Assembly: GCA_039188975.1 (NCBI GenBank)
Contig: JBCCYT010000022.1
Span: forward strand, 1 to 39,799
Length of the DNA stretch: 39,799 nt
DNA from: UBA11606 sp039188975
GTDB lineage: Bacteria; Actinomycetota; Acidimicrobiia; Acidimicrobiales; Aldehydirespiratoraceae
Reading direction: 5' to 3'
The position numbers and the translations under genes are program-made. Of the stretch, positions 39,762-39,799 are shown piece after piece; the stretch's first letter is position 1, and each line of letters begins with the position of its first letter. The notes under the pieces were generated by a model. That model worked only from the letters and a program-made list of their open reading frames with translations. It had not been told where the DNA came from and did not search any database.

Positions 39762-39799
39762 AGCCCGCCACCCTAGAGCGCTTCGTTCAGCGCACGTGA

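Noticed and set aside
39777..39793. GCGCT/AGCGC inverted repeat near the right edge as an operator
   Set aside because: Short arms, and the region is cut by the window end, so it cannot be assessed.

Overview
The window is GC-rich, densely packed chromosomal DNA with short intergenic gaps, many ATGA/GTGA stop-start overlaps and frequent GTG starts. Gene content points to an actinobacterium: a wax ester synthase/DGAT-type acyltransferase, a mycobacterial Nei1-like DNA glycosylase, an ECF42 sigma factor with its DGPF partner, and a phenylacetate (paa) cluster. I would guess Acidimicrobiia or a relative, but nothing here fixes the taxon. No rRNA, tRNA, prophage, insertion sequence or CRISPR array was seen, and no gene-free stretch exceeds 300 bases.

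Left part (1-6511). A partial unknown gene, a VOC protein and a convergent diguanylate cyclase come first. An ArsR regulator and a two-domain SRPBCC protein (1907-3126) follow. A leftward cluster (6477 to 3136) then reads: ArsR regulator, SRPBCC protein, a small protein of seven tandem nonapeptides with a C-terminal hydrophobic tail, a peroxiredoxin-like gene interrupted by one in-frame TGA, an HNH protein, and the Sua5-type tRNA threonylcarbamoyl-AMP synthase. The interrupted gene is the most striking item. The TGA sits where the family has the first Cys of its Cys-Pro-x-Cys redox motif, both sides stay in frame, and a 17-bp hairpin with a G-starting apical loop lies 20 nt downstream, as expected of a bacterial SECIS. 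It is very probably an unannotated selenoprotein.

Middle (6571-16716). An ECF42-type promoter, a DGPF/YCII protein and an ECF42 sigma factor form a likely autoregulated unit. Next come a small membrane protein, an SDR, Nei1, a lipoprotein metallopeptidase, a CBS-domain protein and a photolyase-like operon whose first gene has its two domains in reversed order. A lipoprotein with FG-GAP-like repeats, a cluster of hairpins ending in an intrinsic terminator (15313-15420) and an amidase complete the region.

Right part (16736-39799) is lipid and aromatic-acid metabolism. A TetR regulator diverges from HAD-PlsC, WS/DGAT, acyl-CoA synthetase and TauD-like genes. A second operon (22836-30523) joins a long-chain acyl-CoA synthetase to a complete branched-chain-type ABC importer. 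A third (30633-38817) encodes PaaZ, PaaABCDE, an amidase and PaaK, facing a leftward PaaI-like thioesterase and MarR regulator. The promoters of the second and third operons each carry a related 18-bp palindrome, which suggests one repressor coordinates uptake, CoA activation and ring epoxidation of an aromatic acid.
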